DNA from: Syntrophobacterales bacterium Delta_02
GTDB lineage: Bacteria > Desulfobacterota > Syntrophorhabdia > Syntrophorhabdales > Syntrophorhabdaceae
Direction of reading: 5' to 3'
NCBI GenBank assembly: GCA_001603955.1
Contig: LVAA01000021.1
Span: 62,001 to 126,000 of the forward strand
Length of the DNA: 64,000 bases
Positions 23,956-33,600 of the stretch are shown here, in pieces. Each line of letters begins with the position of its first letter. The first letter of the stretch is position 1. Made by a program: the position numbers and the translations under genes. The notes below the pieces were generated by a model. The model was not told where the DNA came from. It was given only the letters and a program-made list of their open reading frames with translations, and did no database searches.

Positions 23956-24408
23956 TCAGACCTTCAGTACCAGGTTTATCATGTCGCCGCGGGAGAAACC
24001 CATGGCGTGGAAGAACTGGAGAAGGTCCCAATCGTTCCAGTTGACAAGGGTATATATGGTATCGACGCTGTATTTCTGGAGATTCTCGATCAAACCCACG
24101 GCGAGGACCTTGGCAATGCCCCTGTTCTGGTAGTCGGGGTCTATCCCGATGGTATCTATCCAGCCTATGTTGTTGGGCACCTTGAACTCCCAACCACTGA
24201 CCTCGCCGAGGATGAACCCGGCCACCTTCCCGTCTATTTCTGCCACGAGTGAAGCGTCGGGGGGCCTGTTCTCCGCCTGCTTTATGATCTTCGTGACCCA
24301 GTAATCCTTCCTGCTTTCGCCCAAGACCTTTGTATCGATCTCAACAATCGCGTCGAGATCCTCCTTCACCATCTGCCTGACGGCCAGTTTATCCAGAAAG
24401 TTACTCAT
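23956..24408 (-). CDS. GNAT-family N-acetyltransferase
   Basis: A 150-residue acetyltransferase (start 24408, with GAGG upstream; an ATG at 24432 has no site). Recognisable GNAT parts are VRQMVKEDLDAIVEID at the N-terminus, motif D/A with VAGFILGEV, IDTIGIDPDYQNRGIAKVL (acetyl-CoA-binding Q/RxxGxG/A loop) and NWNDWDLLQFFHAMGFSRG at the end. RimI-like; the acceptor could be a protein amine or a small molecule. Confidence 0.88.
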   Translation of the reverse strand: MSNFLDKLAVRQMVKEDLDAIVEIDTKVLGESRKDYWVTKIIKQAENRPPDASLVAEIDGKVAGFILGEVSGWEFKVPNNIGWIDTIGIDPDYQNRGIAKVLAVGLIENLQKYSVDTIYTLVNWNDWDLLQFFHAMGFSRGDMINLVLKV

Positions 24409-24549
24409 GTAATTTTTACCTCGCTTGTACATTTTTTAACATAGTGGTCGTGCAGATTGCAAGAGAAAGATTGCCCTTCCATTCAGTGAAACAGGTAATG
24501 TTATTGAAAAGTTAGAATAGGCCAGCGAGGGACGGTGTCATTTTGGGGT

Positions 24550-24882
24550 TCAGGCCGTGAGGCGGCGCTCACGGGAGTGAGCGGCCTTCCCCTGCGGCCG
24601 TCCCCTTCTTTCCCGGCGCGCCTTGGCCCTCACCTTTTTCATCTCGGCTTTGCATCGCGGGCACAATACTCCCGCGCAATCGTCATTGATAGTAAATAAC
24701 TCCCCGCAGAGATAGCACATTTCCTGGTCTCCCGTTCTTGTTGGGTAGTCCGGGTAGATACGGTGCAAGCATGTGGGTTTGGAGCATACAAATACCTTTA
24801 CCGCGTTGGCAACGTCGAAGTCCGCGTACATCCTGGAGCCGCAATGGGGGCAGGGCGTTGTCGATATTATGGTGTCTGTCAT
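24550..24882 (-). CDS. Zinc-ribbon protein, 110 aa
   Basis: A small cytoplasmic protein with two putative zinc ribbons: C11-C14 with C33-C38, and C56-C59 with C74-C77. The first (CPHCGSRMYADFD..VCSKPTC) resembles topoisomerase- or Ogr-type fingers. The C-terminus is very basic (KKVRAKARRERRGR), suggesting nucleic acid binding. Perfect GGGAGGTGG ribosome site. Function not known. Confidence 0.72.
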   Translation of the reverse strand: MTDTIISTTPCPHCGSRMYADFDVANAVKVFVCSKPTCLHRIYPDYPTRTGDQEMCYLCGELFTINDDCAGVLCPRCKAEMKKVRAKARRERRGRPQGKAAHSRERRLTA

Positions 24883-25056
24883 GTGCCACCTCCCATGTAT
24901 CTGATAGGATTATCGGCACGAGACCAAAATGTCTTAGCAAAAACCCACGAAGATTGTCTTTTGAACTCTTGGACCTTTGGCCCTTGAACCCCCCTAAGAG
25001 CGTGTAGACAAAGTTATATCTGAATTCGGTTCATGTTCTCTCATTATTTCCGGCAA

Positions 25057-25104
25057 CCCTCTTCTTCGTCATTCAGGCCTTCGCCGGAATGACGAAGAAG
25101 AGGG
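25057..25104. repeat. REP-like palindrome with an 18-bp perfect stem
   Basis: CCCTCTTCTTCGTCATTC (25057-25074) pairs exactly with 25087-25104 around a 12-base loop (AGGCCTTCGCCG). The core matches the REP family but the outer eight pairs are unique to this copy. No T-run follows on either strand, so it is not a standard terminator although it lies 45 bases past the cyclase stop. Confidence 0.85.
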
Positions 25105-25148
25105 ACTTCAGTAACGGCCTGTTTAACTCTTGAGCTTTTTAAGGGGAA

Positions 25149-26402
25149 TCAGACGGCTCTCACTCTTCGCCGGGCTATCTCGGCGAAGAGACCGTGAAGC
25201 ATGGGTGTTTTCTCGAAGTCTTCCGTGGAGATCCGGCGAACGGCGATGTCCGTCATGGCGACGACCGTCGCGCTTCGCCTGCGAGCGTCCGTGAAATAGG
25301 CCATCTCACCGAAGATGTCACCTTCAGACAACTGGGCGATGGTTCCCCCCCCGGCGTCCTGAACGCGCACGTTTCCCCGGGCGAGATAGTAGATGCCGTT
25401 CGGTTCATCACCTACCCTCATGATGACATCGCCCTTCTTGAACCACTGTATCCTGAACAGGTTCTCCCAGTCCGTGTTCTCGATCAGGGCGTAATAGAAT
25501 TCCTGATCGAAGGCCTTGATAAGCTGCTGCGAGAGAAGAAGAAGCCTGATCCCGATGGAGTGCCCCTGCTTCTCATCTATCGTCATGCCCTGCAGCTCAA
25601 AGGTATCGATGGGATAGGGATTCTCGTGGATGTACTGCGATATGCGCAGCGTTGCCACATCAAGCTGCCCCGTGCTCTGCCTGAATGCCATTTCCGCTTC
25701 ACGCAGTTTTTGTTCCGCGATCTGGAAATTGGGGGTTATTTCCTTCTGCGCGTTTCCGATGAAGTGCTCGATCGCCTCGTTCTTCAATGTGATGAAGGAC
25801 TGAAGGTCGCTCTCGTCAATGTCCGCCGGACACTTGTGTATTCCCGGTTTGTAGATGGAATAGACGTGAATGGGGTGTTCGAAACTCTTTGGGGTTACCT
25901 TGCCTATGGCTACGATGAATCTCGCCAGATCTTTCTGGGCAAGTGCTACCTCGCGGTCCATGAGGATGGTTGTCCCGAAGTAGGCACAGAGTTCCTCGAG
26001 CCTGTTGGCGGCCGCGAAGCAGTTGCCGAACCTGAGAGTGAGCGCGCCGAACGGAGCCTCTATGATATCGCCGACGTAGATGCCGATCCGGGTGAAGGGG
26101 ATTTCTCCTGCTTCGATGGCCTCGGTGATGGTAAGGGCTACTTTCAGCGCCCGCCTGCATTTTTCTTCCCTGCCTTCGCCTGCCTTCTGCTTGAAGATCG
26201 CTACTGAAGCGTCCCCGGCACAAGGTTCGAACTCGTCGGCCCTCCCCTTGCCGTCCATCACCATCGTCTGCAGATGCCCGTGATAACCGATCATGTAATC
26301 CCGGATACCCTCGGCGCTCATATTCGATGTAAGTCTTGAATATTGATGGATATCCGTTATGAGGACAGCGACTTCGTTTTCGGGACCGTTCGTTTCTCTC
26401 AT
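25149..26402 (-). CDS. Class III nucleotidyl cyclase-like protein with C-terminal cNMP-binding domain
   Basis: A 417-residue soluble protein. The N-terminal half is a class III adenylate/guanylate cyclase fold: VLITDIHQYSRL holds the first metal Asp, EPCAGDASVAIF the second, and GIYVGDIIEAPFGALTLRFGNCFAAANRLEEL the conserved core. A helical linker (about 210-295) leads to a cyclic-nucleotide-binding domain (about 300-400) with FKKGDVIMRVGDEPNGIYYLARG and EGDIFGEMAYFTDARRRSATVVA; the GEMA and RSA residues bind cNMP phosphate in active family members. The fusion suggests product feedback. A strong promoter leaves only about eight bases of leader, without a Shine-Dalgarno. Confidence 0.85.
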   Translation of the reverse strand: MRETNGPENEVAVLITDIHQYSRLTSNMSAEGIRDYMIGYHGHLQTMVMDGKGRADEFEPCAGDASVAIFKQKAGEGREEKCRRALKVALTITEAIEAGEIPFTRIGIYVGDIIEAPFGALTLRFGNCFAAANRLEELCAYFGTTILMDREVALAQKDLARFIVAIGKVTPKSFEHPIHVYSIYKPGIHKCPADIDESDLQSFITLKNEAIEHFIGNAQKEITPNFQIAEQKLREAEMAFRQSTGQLDVATLRISQYIHENPYPIDTFELQGMTIDEKQGHSIGIRLLLLSQQLIKAFDQEFYYALIENTDWENLFRIQWFKKGDVIMRVGDEPNGIYYLARGNVRVQDAGGGTIAQLSEGDIFGEMAYFTDARRRSATVVAMTDIAVRRISTEDFEKTPMLHGLFAEIARRRVRAV

Positions 26403-26417
26403 GTTGGTTGTGAATCA

Positions 26418-26447
26418 ATTATACGCAGGAACCCGACGGGGAGTCAA
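26418..26447 (-). promoter_or_regulatory. Consensus sigma-70 promoter of the cyclase gene
   Basis: On the minus strand TTGACT (26447-26442), 18-base spacer, TATAAT (26423-26418), then 15 bases to the ATG at 26402. Confidence 0.7.
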
Positions 26448-26474
26448 GGAGTGGAGGAAAAGAGAGAAGCGGGT

Positions 26475-26540
26475 GAAGGGTGATGGGTGATGGGTGATAG
26501 GAAAAACCCTCATCCTCTTCTACCCATTACCTATTACCCG
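26475..26540. repeat. GGTGATG-type short repeat block
   Basis: Three GGGTGAT(G/A) units followed by an inverted TACCCATTACCTATTACCCGC stretch. A related block (GGGTGATAGGTAATAGG) is at 38325-38342. No gene. Confidence 0.6.
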
Positions 26541-26550
26541 CCTTTGAACC

Positions 26551-26583
26551 AAAAGCCCCACGGACCATCGGGATCCGCGGGGC
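26551..26583 (-). terminator. Rho-independent terminator of the caspase-like operon
   Basis: On the minus strand GCCCCGCGGA pairs with TCCGTGGGGC (one G-U pair), followed by TTTT. It lies about 30 bases after the stop of the TPR lipoprotein gene, the last of the operon. Confidence 0.75.
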
Positions 26584-26614
26584 CTGTAAGAAGCTTGCTT
26601 TGCAGCTGTGGCCG

Positions 26615-27265
26615 TTACTTCGTTATAAAGACCTTGTGTTTCTCCAGTATCTTCTGGAACTCCTTGCTTTTCCTTAGGTTGTTGATGTCGGGGTCCTTCC
26701 TCAGACTGTCGTAGTCGTTGAAACCCTTGTCGAGGGCGGCGTCGAGTTCATCCAGGCCGTAGTCGGTATTCCCCATGAGGGAATGGACGGATGCGAGATT
26801 GTAACGGATCGTCGCGTTGTCCGGCTTGAGCTCCTTGGCCTTCTTGAGATCGTCGAGGGCCTTGTTGTTCTTCTTCTGAAGCATGTAGGCCACGGCCCTG
26901 TTCGAATAGGCTTCGGCATAGTTGGGGTCCTTGTTTATGGAATTCGAGAACTCGGCGATCGCGTTCTGCAGATTCTCGTTGTAGACGCTCTTGGACGTGG
27001 CATTCTTCGCGATGCTCACGTAGCTCATGCCCTGTTTCAGGTGTGCCTTCACCTCCTGGCTCGGCTCTCCCGAGGCAGGTTTTGCGGCTTCGGCGGCAGG
27101 TTTTGCGGCTTCGGCGGGATCGGCCGGTTTTTCCTGGGCCGGCGCCGGCTGCTGCGGTTCGGCCTTCGGCTCCGACTTTGACCAGGGCATCTTGTCACAT
27201 CCCATTCCCATGAGCCCCACAGAAACCAGAATAGCTATGGTGGCGACTGCGATCCAATTCCTCAT
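26615..27265 (-). CDS. TPR-repeat lipoprotein
   Basis: A 216-residue lipoprotein: lipobox LMGMGC with C23, a low-complexity Pro/Ala/Glu/Lys linker (about 30-70), then two or three tetratricopeptide repeats (for example NYAEAYSNRAVAYMLQKKNNKALDDLKKA, shortened here as residues about 120-150) and a C-terminal helix. Likely tethered to a membrane and used for protein binding. AGGAGGAGG ribosome site; starts 26 bases after the caspase-like gene, so it is the last gene of the four-gene operon. Confidence 0.8.
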   Translation of the reverse strand: MRNWIAVATIAILVSVGLMGMGCDKMPWSKSEPKAEPQQPAPAQEKPADPAEAAKPAAEAAKPASGEPSQEVKAHLKQGMSYVSIAKNATSKSVYNENLQNAIAEFSNSINKDPNYAEAYSNRAVAYMLQKKNNKALDDLKKAKELKPDNATIRYNLASVHSLMGNTDYGLDELDAALDKGFNDYDSLRKDPDINNLRKSKEFQKILEKHKVFITK

Positions 27266-27291
27266 CTATCTATCCTCCTCCTTATTTGATA

Positions 27292-28542
27292 TCAGGGCGT
27301 TTTCTTGATGCACATGTTCCAGTTACTGTTCGTGGCCATGGCTTGAGGCGTCTGGCTGATGTCCGCCCCTTTTTCCTGCTTTACCCTCTGGGAAACGAGA
27401 GGCTTTGAGTAGGTGAAGGCGTCCTTCACGGAGCCGTTGTACCTCTTCAGCCCGTCGACAAAGTAATAGGTGAAAACGCTGTTCTTGAGACTGTCCGATT
27501 CCCAGGATTTCTCACCCGCGCTGCTCGCCGACAGGAGCACCTTGCCATAACCGTTCTGGTTGTCGACGTCCTTGGCCGCTCCCGAGGCCTTCCTGGGATC
27601 CTCGTCGAGCACTATGTCCTTGGAGCCGAGAAGTCTTTTCCCGTAGTCCTTCGATATCCCGTAGCCTTCGTCGTCATCCGCCCCGAGGGACTTGCCGCCG
27701 GGGGGCAGAAAGCCCGGTATGGACCGGTAGGCGCCGTTGCTGTAGCAGGTGTCGAGGATCATTACCAGCCTTTTGGCCCTTAAGCCCTCGACGAAGTCCT
27801 TGAGCATGTTCTCCGTCACCGCCGTGTGCCACACGCGCTCGCGGGGCTTGACCTCGGTGTCGTACGTGACGATATGGACACCTCCGAACTTGTCGGGAGG
27901 GGTGCCATGACTGCTCATGTAGACGACCACAAGGTCGTCGGGACCGGCGGCGTTCTTTATCGTGTTAAGGTACTTCATGATGTTGTCCCGTGTCGCTGTC
28001 TGGTCCGTGAGATAGTAGACGTTGCTCCGCGGGAATGCCGCCCCCCGGGGATTGACGAGGAAGCTGTAAAAGCTCGACGCGTCCCTCACCGTGTATTGCA
28101 GGGTCTGGATGCCGTACTTGAAGTGTCCCACGCCGACAACGAGGGCGTAGCGGTTCCGCACGGCCCCCGGGGCCCCCTCTGACCCTGTTTCCTTGAGGAC
28201 CCGGGCGCGGCTGAAGAGGCTCCCGATCCTCTTTTCCCATTCCTTTACCTTTATGTTGTCCGGTGTCACCGGCGAGACCCACTTGACACCGACGACGGTC
28301 TGGGCGAGGGAGAAGGCGAGATCGACCTGCTTGTCGTCCTCGTAGCCTCCCTTGAGCTGAACCCGCCCGTAGGTATCGAGTTCGGCATACCCGTTGGTTA
28401 TCCCGTTCTGTTTGAAACCGTTGTTGATGCTGGTGAGGTGCGCGTCAGTGACCGGCGTGGTGTTGGCAAGGACGACGCAGCTTCCCCCCAGGAGAAAAAG
28501 GAGGGTGAAGGCGGTCAATATGAGTGAATTGCGCCGTCTCAT
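27292..28542 (-). CDS. Secreted caspase-like (C14) protease with N-terminal BON-like domain
   Basis: A 416-residue exported protein. Signal peptide (LILTAFTLLFLLGGSCVVLA), then a BON-like domain (about 33-92, ELDTYGRVQLKGGYEDDKQV) that usually binds membranes or phospholipid, then a caspase/metacaspase domain: ALVVGVGHFKYG, catalytic H212 in MSSHGT and catalytic C266 in LDTCYSNG. Both catalytic residues are present, so it should be active, cleaving after an unknown residue. The linker 283-315 contains several Asp-rich stretches that might be a self-cleavage site. Third gene of the operon; TAGGA ribosome site eight bases after the previous gene. Confidence 0.85.
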   Translation of the reverse strand: MRRRNSLILTAFTLLFLLGGSCVVLANTTPVTDAHLTSINNGFKQNGITNGYAELDTYGRVQLKGGYEDDKQVDLAFSLAQTVVGVKWVSPVTPDNIKVKEWEKRIGSLFSRARVLKETGSEGAPGAVRNRYALVVGVGHFKYGIQTLQYTVRDASSFYSFLVNPRGAAFPRSNVYYLTDQTATRDNIMKYLNTIKNAAGPDDLVVVYMSSHGTPPDKFGGVHIVTYDTEVKPRERVWHTAVTENMLKDFVEGLRAKRLVMILDTCYSNGAYRSIPGFLPPGGKSLGADDDEGYGISKDYGKRLLGSKDIVLDEDPRKASGAAKDVDNQNGYGKVLLSASSAGEKSWESDSLKNSVFTYYFVDGLKRYNGSVKDAFTYSKPLVSQRVKQEKGADISQTPQAMATNSNWNMCIKKTP

Positions 28543-28550
28543 GATATTTC

Positions 28551-29363
28551 CTACCTCACGACGGACCTGTCCGCCGTTCTCTGAAGCATCGAGACCTCTT
28601 CGACGACGAGCACGGTCTCGGTGCGGTATCCGTAGATGCTGTTGATATCGGGAACGAATGCGGTCGCCTTCCGGACGGTGAGCTCGCGTTCCATCATATC
28701 GGATTTGCCTTCGGCGTTGACGACGAAAGCGATCTTGTACCGGCCTTCAGGCACGTCCTTGGGGATATCGAAGCTGCCATCCGCGGTCCGTGTTCCCGGG
28801 GCTGCCGTGACCTCCTGGTCCACCTGGCCCAGGTCCACGAACTCGTTCTTCGACGGGTCGAAGTACTTGACGATCCGTGTCTCCGTGACCTTTATCTCCT
28901 TGCGGTCCGGGGGTGCCATGACATAGTAGGAACCATTAAGCTTGACGGCCTGGCCCTGAGTGACGGACGCGGGGCTCGCGTTGAAGCTCTGGATCTTGAC
29001 GAGGTCTCCCTGGGACTGGTTGTAGCCGATCTTCTGCGCCGTTTCCTGGTAGCCCGCGGCGGGCTGGCTTTTCAACGTGGAGTACAGGGAAAGGCACTTG
29101 CCCCAGGCATAGGCGAAACCGATGCCGCCGCCGATGGCGCCGCCGATGGCGGCCCCCTTCCAGTCGCCGCCGATAAGCCCGCCGATAAGGGCACCACCGA
29201 GGGCCCCTCCGACGGTGTGAAGGGCGATACACTGATTTCTGGCCCTGATACGGTCTTCTTCGGTTTTTATCTCATCGGGATTGGGCAGCATGGATGCGCA
29301 GGAATAGAGGAAAAACACCCCGATGAGCATGATGGCGAACAGTCTGACGCGTTCCTTCTTCAT
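28551..29363 (-). CDS. Glycine-zipper lipoprotein
   Basis: A 270-residue lipoprotein: lipobox LYSC with C22, then a glycine-zipper segment (about 51-88, GGALGGALIGGLIGGDWKG and GGAIGGGIGF) that can insert into or oligomerise at a membrane, then a soluble part of beta-sandwich type (about 115-230, VKLNGSYYVMAPPDRKEIKVTE). Ends with a region rich in Val, Arg and Ser. Second gene of the operon, with AAGGAG upstream. No named function recognised; the beta part may be an adhesion or scaffold domain. Confidence 0.75.
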   Translation of the reverse strand: MKKERVRLFAIMLIGVFFLYSCASMLPNPDEIKTEEDRIRARNQCIALHTVGGALGGALIGGLIGGDWKGAAIGGAIGGGIGFAYAWGKCLSLYSTLKSQPAAGYQETAQKIGYNQSQGDLVKIQSFNASPASVTQGQAVKLNGSYYVMAPPDRKEIKVTETRIVKYFDPSKNEFVDLGQVDQEVTAAPGTRTADGSFDIPKDVPEGRYKIAFVVNAEGKSDMMERELTVRKATAFVPDINSIYGYRTETVLVVEEVSMLQRTADRSVVR

Positions 29364-29377
29364 ATATCAGGTTCTCC

Positions 29378-30244
29378 TTATCGGTGATTGAGTTTGATCT
29401 CGAGGGTGAGGATCTTGCCGTCCTCTATGTAGGACGCGGGTACGACCCCGTAGTTCTCGCCGCCGCGGGATTCGAGGACGATGTCCTTCCTGCCCTTCGG
29501 CTCGGGTTTCCAGCCGTTCTTCGGCGAGATAACGGCATAGCTTGTCTTGTTCCCGTCTTCCAGGGTAATGTCCTTGCCGCCCGCGAGGGAAGCCGTCATG
29601 ACACCCGGCGGAGGCGGCGGGGGAAGGTTCGCGACGTCAGCCTGTCCCGGCGGAGGCGGGGGAGGGAGGGCTGCATCGGTGCTGCCCGGAGGAGGGGGAG
29701 CTGCCGGCGCCTGTGCCACTGTCTGTCCCTGTGAGGGCATGCCCATGGGGTTCGGCTGGCCGGAGAGCATGACGAGGAGCTTCTCGGTGCCCGGCGGCCC
29801 GGAGAACCTGAAATTGCCAGCCCTGGGTATCTCCATCATCGTGCCGGCCTCCACCTGCTCGCTGCACAGGACCGTCGTGTTCCCCGAGGTCCCTATGTTC
29901 ATGATCGTGAGATAGCCGGGTTTGTTGGTCCTGACGAGAAGTTTCAGCCGTTCGCCGGAGCGGAATGTCCTGGAACGGGGAACGATGTCGAACCTGCCGT
30001 CATCACGAAGAAGGACGAGCTTGTAGGAGATTCCCACGTATTTCTCTCTGGCAGGTGCCGCCGCTGTCTGGGTGGAGGTTTTCACCGCCGGTCCCGAGGA
30101 CATCCTGACCGCCGGTCCCTCGCCGCTGTCAAAGATGGCCTTTGCCCCGGCCGGCTGTTTCTTCTGCGCGAAGGTATCGCCGCTGGAACACACGATGGCA
30201 ATGGCGGCGAGAAGAACGACAAAAATTGAAGGCAATGCTTTCAT
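29378..30244 (-). CDS. Secreted DUF4384-like protein with proline-rich hinge
   Basis: A 288-residue exported protein. Signal peptide (IFVVLLAAIAIVCSSGDTFA), then a domain with RSGERLKLLVRTNKPGYLTIMNIG and TTVLCSEQVEAG, which I recognise as DUF4384-like; this domain is often found beside or fused to caspase-like proteases. Residues about 180-215 hold three PPPPPPG runs, a flexible hinge. A C-terminal beta segment (GRKDIVLESRGGENYGVV) follows, repeating the earlier DITLEDG pattern. First gene of the operon, with a strong promoter and AGGGAGG ribosome site. Confidence 0.75.
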   Translation of the reverse strand: MKALPSIFVVLLAAIAIVCSSGDTFAQKKQPAGAKAIFDSGEGPAVRMSSGPAVKTSTQTAAAPAREKYVGISYKLVLLRDDGRFDIVPRSRTFRSGERLKLLVRTNKPGYLTIMNIGTSGNTTVLCSEQVEAGTMMEIPRAGNFRFSGPPGTEKLLVMLSGQPNPMGMPSQGQTVAQAPAAPPPPGSTDAALPPPPPPGQADVANLPPPPPPGVMTASLAGGKDITLEDGNKTSYAVISPKNGWKPEPKGRKDIVLESRGGENYGVVPASYIEDGKILTLEIKLNHR

Positions 30245-30376
30245 GAGAACCTCCCTACTGTTAAGAAATGTTGATTTTCCCTTGCTGAACGATCATTCAC
30301 TATGCAGTTGTCCCGGATCGATGGTACCTGGTGTGCAGACGGAATATTGCTGTGCTGTACCCATGGTGTAGCACGT

Positions 30377-30406
30377 AGTATAACTGGAACGCGGAAATTT
30401 TGTCAA
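30377..30406 (-). promoter_or_regulatory. Consensus promoter of the caspase-like operon
   Basis: On the minus strand TTGACA (30406-30401), 18-base spacer, TATACT (30382-30377). A perfect -35 box. Confidence 0.75.
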
Positions 30407-30531
30407 CGGAAGACCTCGAGGCCCGGGAGCCACCTCTTGCCTGTTCGGGGTCACCACGGTGTCATGATCTTGACAGTCGAGGTCAGGCCTCCCTTTGCGG
30501 ACGGGTGGTGTAATACGACCTCATATTAATG

Positions 30532-30561
30532 TTGACAATCCGGGTACGTCGCCGATATATT
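30532..30561 (+). promoter_or_regulatory. Consensus promoter of the giant secreted protein gene
   Basis: TTGACA (30532-30537), 18-base spacer, TATATT (30556-30561). The leader to the ATG at 30680 is about 110 bases long and ends with GGGGGA as ribosome site. Confidence 0.75.
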
Positions 30562-30679
30562 GCGTCAAAAGGCAAAGGGTATCCTCACGGGGTATCCGTC
30601 GCTTTGCCTTTAGGCCAGGTAAACCTGCCGCGGATTCACCGGGCAGTCTACATTCCAGAAAGTCCCGAAGGGGGATCAC

Positions 30680-33600
30680 ATGCGCATTCCGAAATCTCTC
30701 AAGGTCAATCTCCTTATCTGTCTGATCCTTCTCGTGCCGACGCTTCTCCCTGCTGTCACGATGCCTCCCTCCCAGCTTGTGAGCGAGGCCATGGACGGTG
30801 TGCTTGTCGACATGGGCAATCCCTTTCTCAAGGTCATCAAGCAGGGGTCGTGGATATCGGGAGATAACTACCGGAATCCTCTCACCAACCTCCTCGATCC
30901 CTCCGACCACGACGCCAGGCTTTTCATCTCCCTTGATGACGTGGGGCCCGAGCGGGCGCGGGAGGTCTGGAAGGCCTACCAGGGGCGCCTGAGAAAGAAG
31001 ATATTCGCCATGGCGAAGAGCGCGGGATACAGCACCGACGAGATACAGCTCCTCCTCAAGTCCGTGAACTTCTACCCTCCCGCTCAGCTTCTGAAAGGCA
31101 TAGAACAGAACGAAGAGGCCATTGCCAGATTCCTCAAGATGGGCAACTACCCCAATCTCCTGGAGGTCGGCGAAGAGGCGGCCGAGGGACTCTACACGAC
31201 ACCCACCAAGTTCATCCGCCAGGGGTACGAGACGGGAAAAAGGGTCCAGGTGGCGGAACTTGTCGCCGAGGAAGGCTCTGACTCATATCGCCTGGTCCAC
31301 AAGGCGACCGCAGAGGCGGAGCACGTCGCCGAGACGGTCGGCGAGGCCAACCTCAAGGGATACGTGCAGTCGGCGGAGTACAGCCTGAACGAGGCGCAGA
31401 AGGCCCTGAAGGAGGGCAAGCTCGACACGGCGAAGAAGAACCTTACCCGCGCGAAGGACCGCCTCAAGAGCGCCAGGAAACTGGGCGGCGTGAGCGCCGA
31501 AGGCGCGGCGGTCAAGGAACTGGACGCCCTGGAAGGCCAGATTGACGATGCGATAAAACTTGCCTTCGAATCGGCCGACGACGCGAAGGCGATGCTTGCG
31601 AAGACGAAGCAGTTTGCGAACAAACTCGGCGGTGAGGTCATGAAGAAGACCACCGTCGACCTCGCTGCCCTGGAGTCGATGGCATTGAAGAACTCGGTGA
31701 AACAGCGGGCGTTCCTGAAAGGCGTCCTGGAGGGCGAAGGCAAATGGGCCACCCTGAGGGTCAACCTGGAGGAGGCCTCGGGCAGCGCTCTGTCAACCCT
31801 GAAAAGCGGGGCCCGGCTCGCCTACAGGAACTGGTTCATCTCCCTCATGGCCCTGTGGGAGCTCAAGGAGTTCCCGGCGGCCATCGAAAGGGAAGGGGCA
31901 GCGAAGGCGAGCGCCCGGTTGGCGGCAACGATCGCGGGCCTCGCGAACCCCACCTTTGGTTACGCGCAACTCTTCAGCGTGATATTCGTGACGACGGGAG
32001 AGCTCCTCGTTGACTGGGTCAGCTCCTATGGATATGGTGCCGTGGTGGGCAGGCAGGACTGCATGGACCTGATCGCCGGCCTGTACACGGTTCCCGGCAG
32101 GGAGCAGAACATCGAGGAGAGAGGGTGCGAGCAAATAGGGGACGACAGACACCTCGCCTGCAGGATATACGATTCGAAAGGGCTCAGAAGCAGCCTCGCG
32201 ATGGGGCACAGGTTCAACCAGGATTTGATACCTCCCTTCATGATCCAACTCCTCAACTGCCACGCGAAGGCCGCATCGAAACACTATGACGACTATGAAT
32301 CGAAGCACGACGAAGGGGTTCAGCAGGCCCTCGTCAACAAGTGTCTCCAGCCGGTCCTGAAGACCTGGCTCGACAGCCGCCAGCTTATCGTGAACGAAGC
32401 GGATGCCCTGCGGCAGGCCCTGGAGGAGCAGCCCGTCAGGGTCGCGGCGAACCCCTCCCGGCTTAAGGAGAAAGGGACGGTACGGTTGTCCGTTGAGGAT
32501 ACAACTGGTGTCTCCGGGGCCCAGAGGGACATCGAGGAGAGAGCGAAGTGCCTCGGTGGCATCCACGCACAGCCGAAGTCGGGCAGCGACTATATCTGGA
32601 CCGTGAACGGCAAGACCTTCGCGAAGAACTACAACCGGGGCACGGCGGAGCTTTCCCTCGATGCTCCTGGCACATACGAGGTGTGTGTCTCGGTCGAGTA
32701 CGCCTGGCGCGTGGCTGGCCTTCCTGTCGTGTCGACGGAGGATGGACTTTCCGGCAAGGCAACCAGGAGGGGCTGCGCCACGGTGGTGGTCGAACTGCCT
32801 CCCGAGGACAAGAAGCCCGGAGACACGAACGTGTCCGAAACCCCGCCGCCCTCCGACCCTACAGGGGGAGCGACGAAGGCGCCCCCGGCAGAGGTGAAGA
32901 AAACGCCACCCTCGTGTTCCTACGAGTATTCGGATTGGGGCGAATGCGACAGAACGACGAAGAAACAGAAGAGGACCGTGACGGGAAAGAGGCCCGAGGG
33001 CTGCGTGGAGACGCGCAAGCCCGCTCTCGAACAGGGCTGTACCCCTCCGCCGACCAAGGCGGAGCTGGACTCCAGGTATTACAACTGTCTCTGCCGCTGC
33101 TACAGCGGCTGGGCGGGGCATATCGGCGTGTGGTGGGACCCCGCGGGCAAGTCGGTGCCGGAGTGCAAGAGCAGCGGTCCCTGTTTCGGCGGGGCCGGGG
33201 CATGGGGCTGCACCAGGAGGCACAGCTTCGGCGCCCCCAACGACTGCGCGAAGGGCTGCTGGGAAGGTGCCTACGGCAAGGGGACGTGGGACTCGAAGAA
33301 AGCCGATCAGATGAGAAGGGATGAGAACAAGAAACACGTGAAACCCCTCACCGTGAAGCTCAAAGCGTCCAAGAACCCCGCCGATTTTGGCGACATCGTG
33401 ACGCTCACCGCCGAGGCGGCCGAGGGAACGGGTGGCTACAAGTACTCCTGGGGCGGCTGTGCTGAGGACGCGAAGGACGCCCGGGCAAAGGTCATGAACA
33501 GCAGGGAATGTAAGCCCTGCACGGCGACCGTCACCGTAACGGACCAGGACGACGGTAGTGCCTCGGACTCCGTCACGATCAAGTGCACGGCCCTCAAGGT

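Larger units (their letters stand above)
30245..30679. other. Divergent promoter region of the caspase/giant-protein locus
   Basis: No gene. It holds two back-to-back consensus promoters about 125 bases apart (minus -35 at 30406, plus -35 at 30532) and leaders of about 130 and 110 bases. The 125-base core between them has no obvious palindrome, but a shared regulator site there would control both units. Confidence 0.7.

Noticed and set aside
25057-25104. Terminator of the cyclase gene
   Set aside because: The stem is strong but no T-run follows on the minus strand; kept as a REP-like palindrome.
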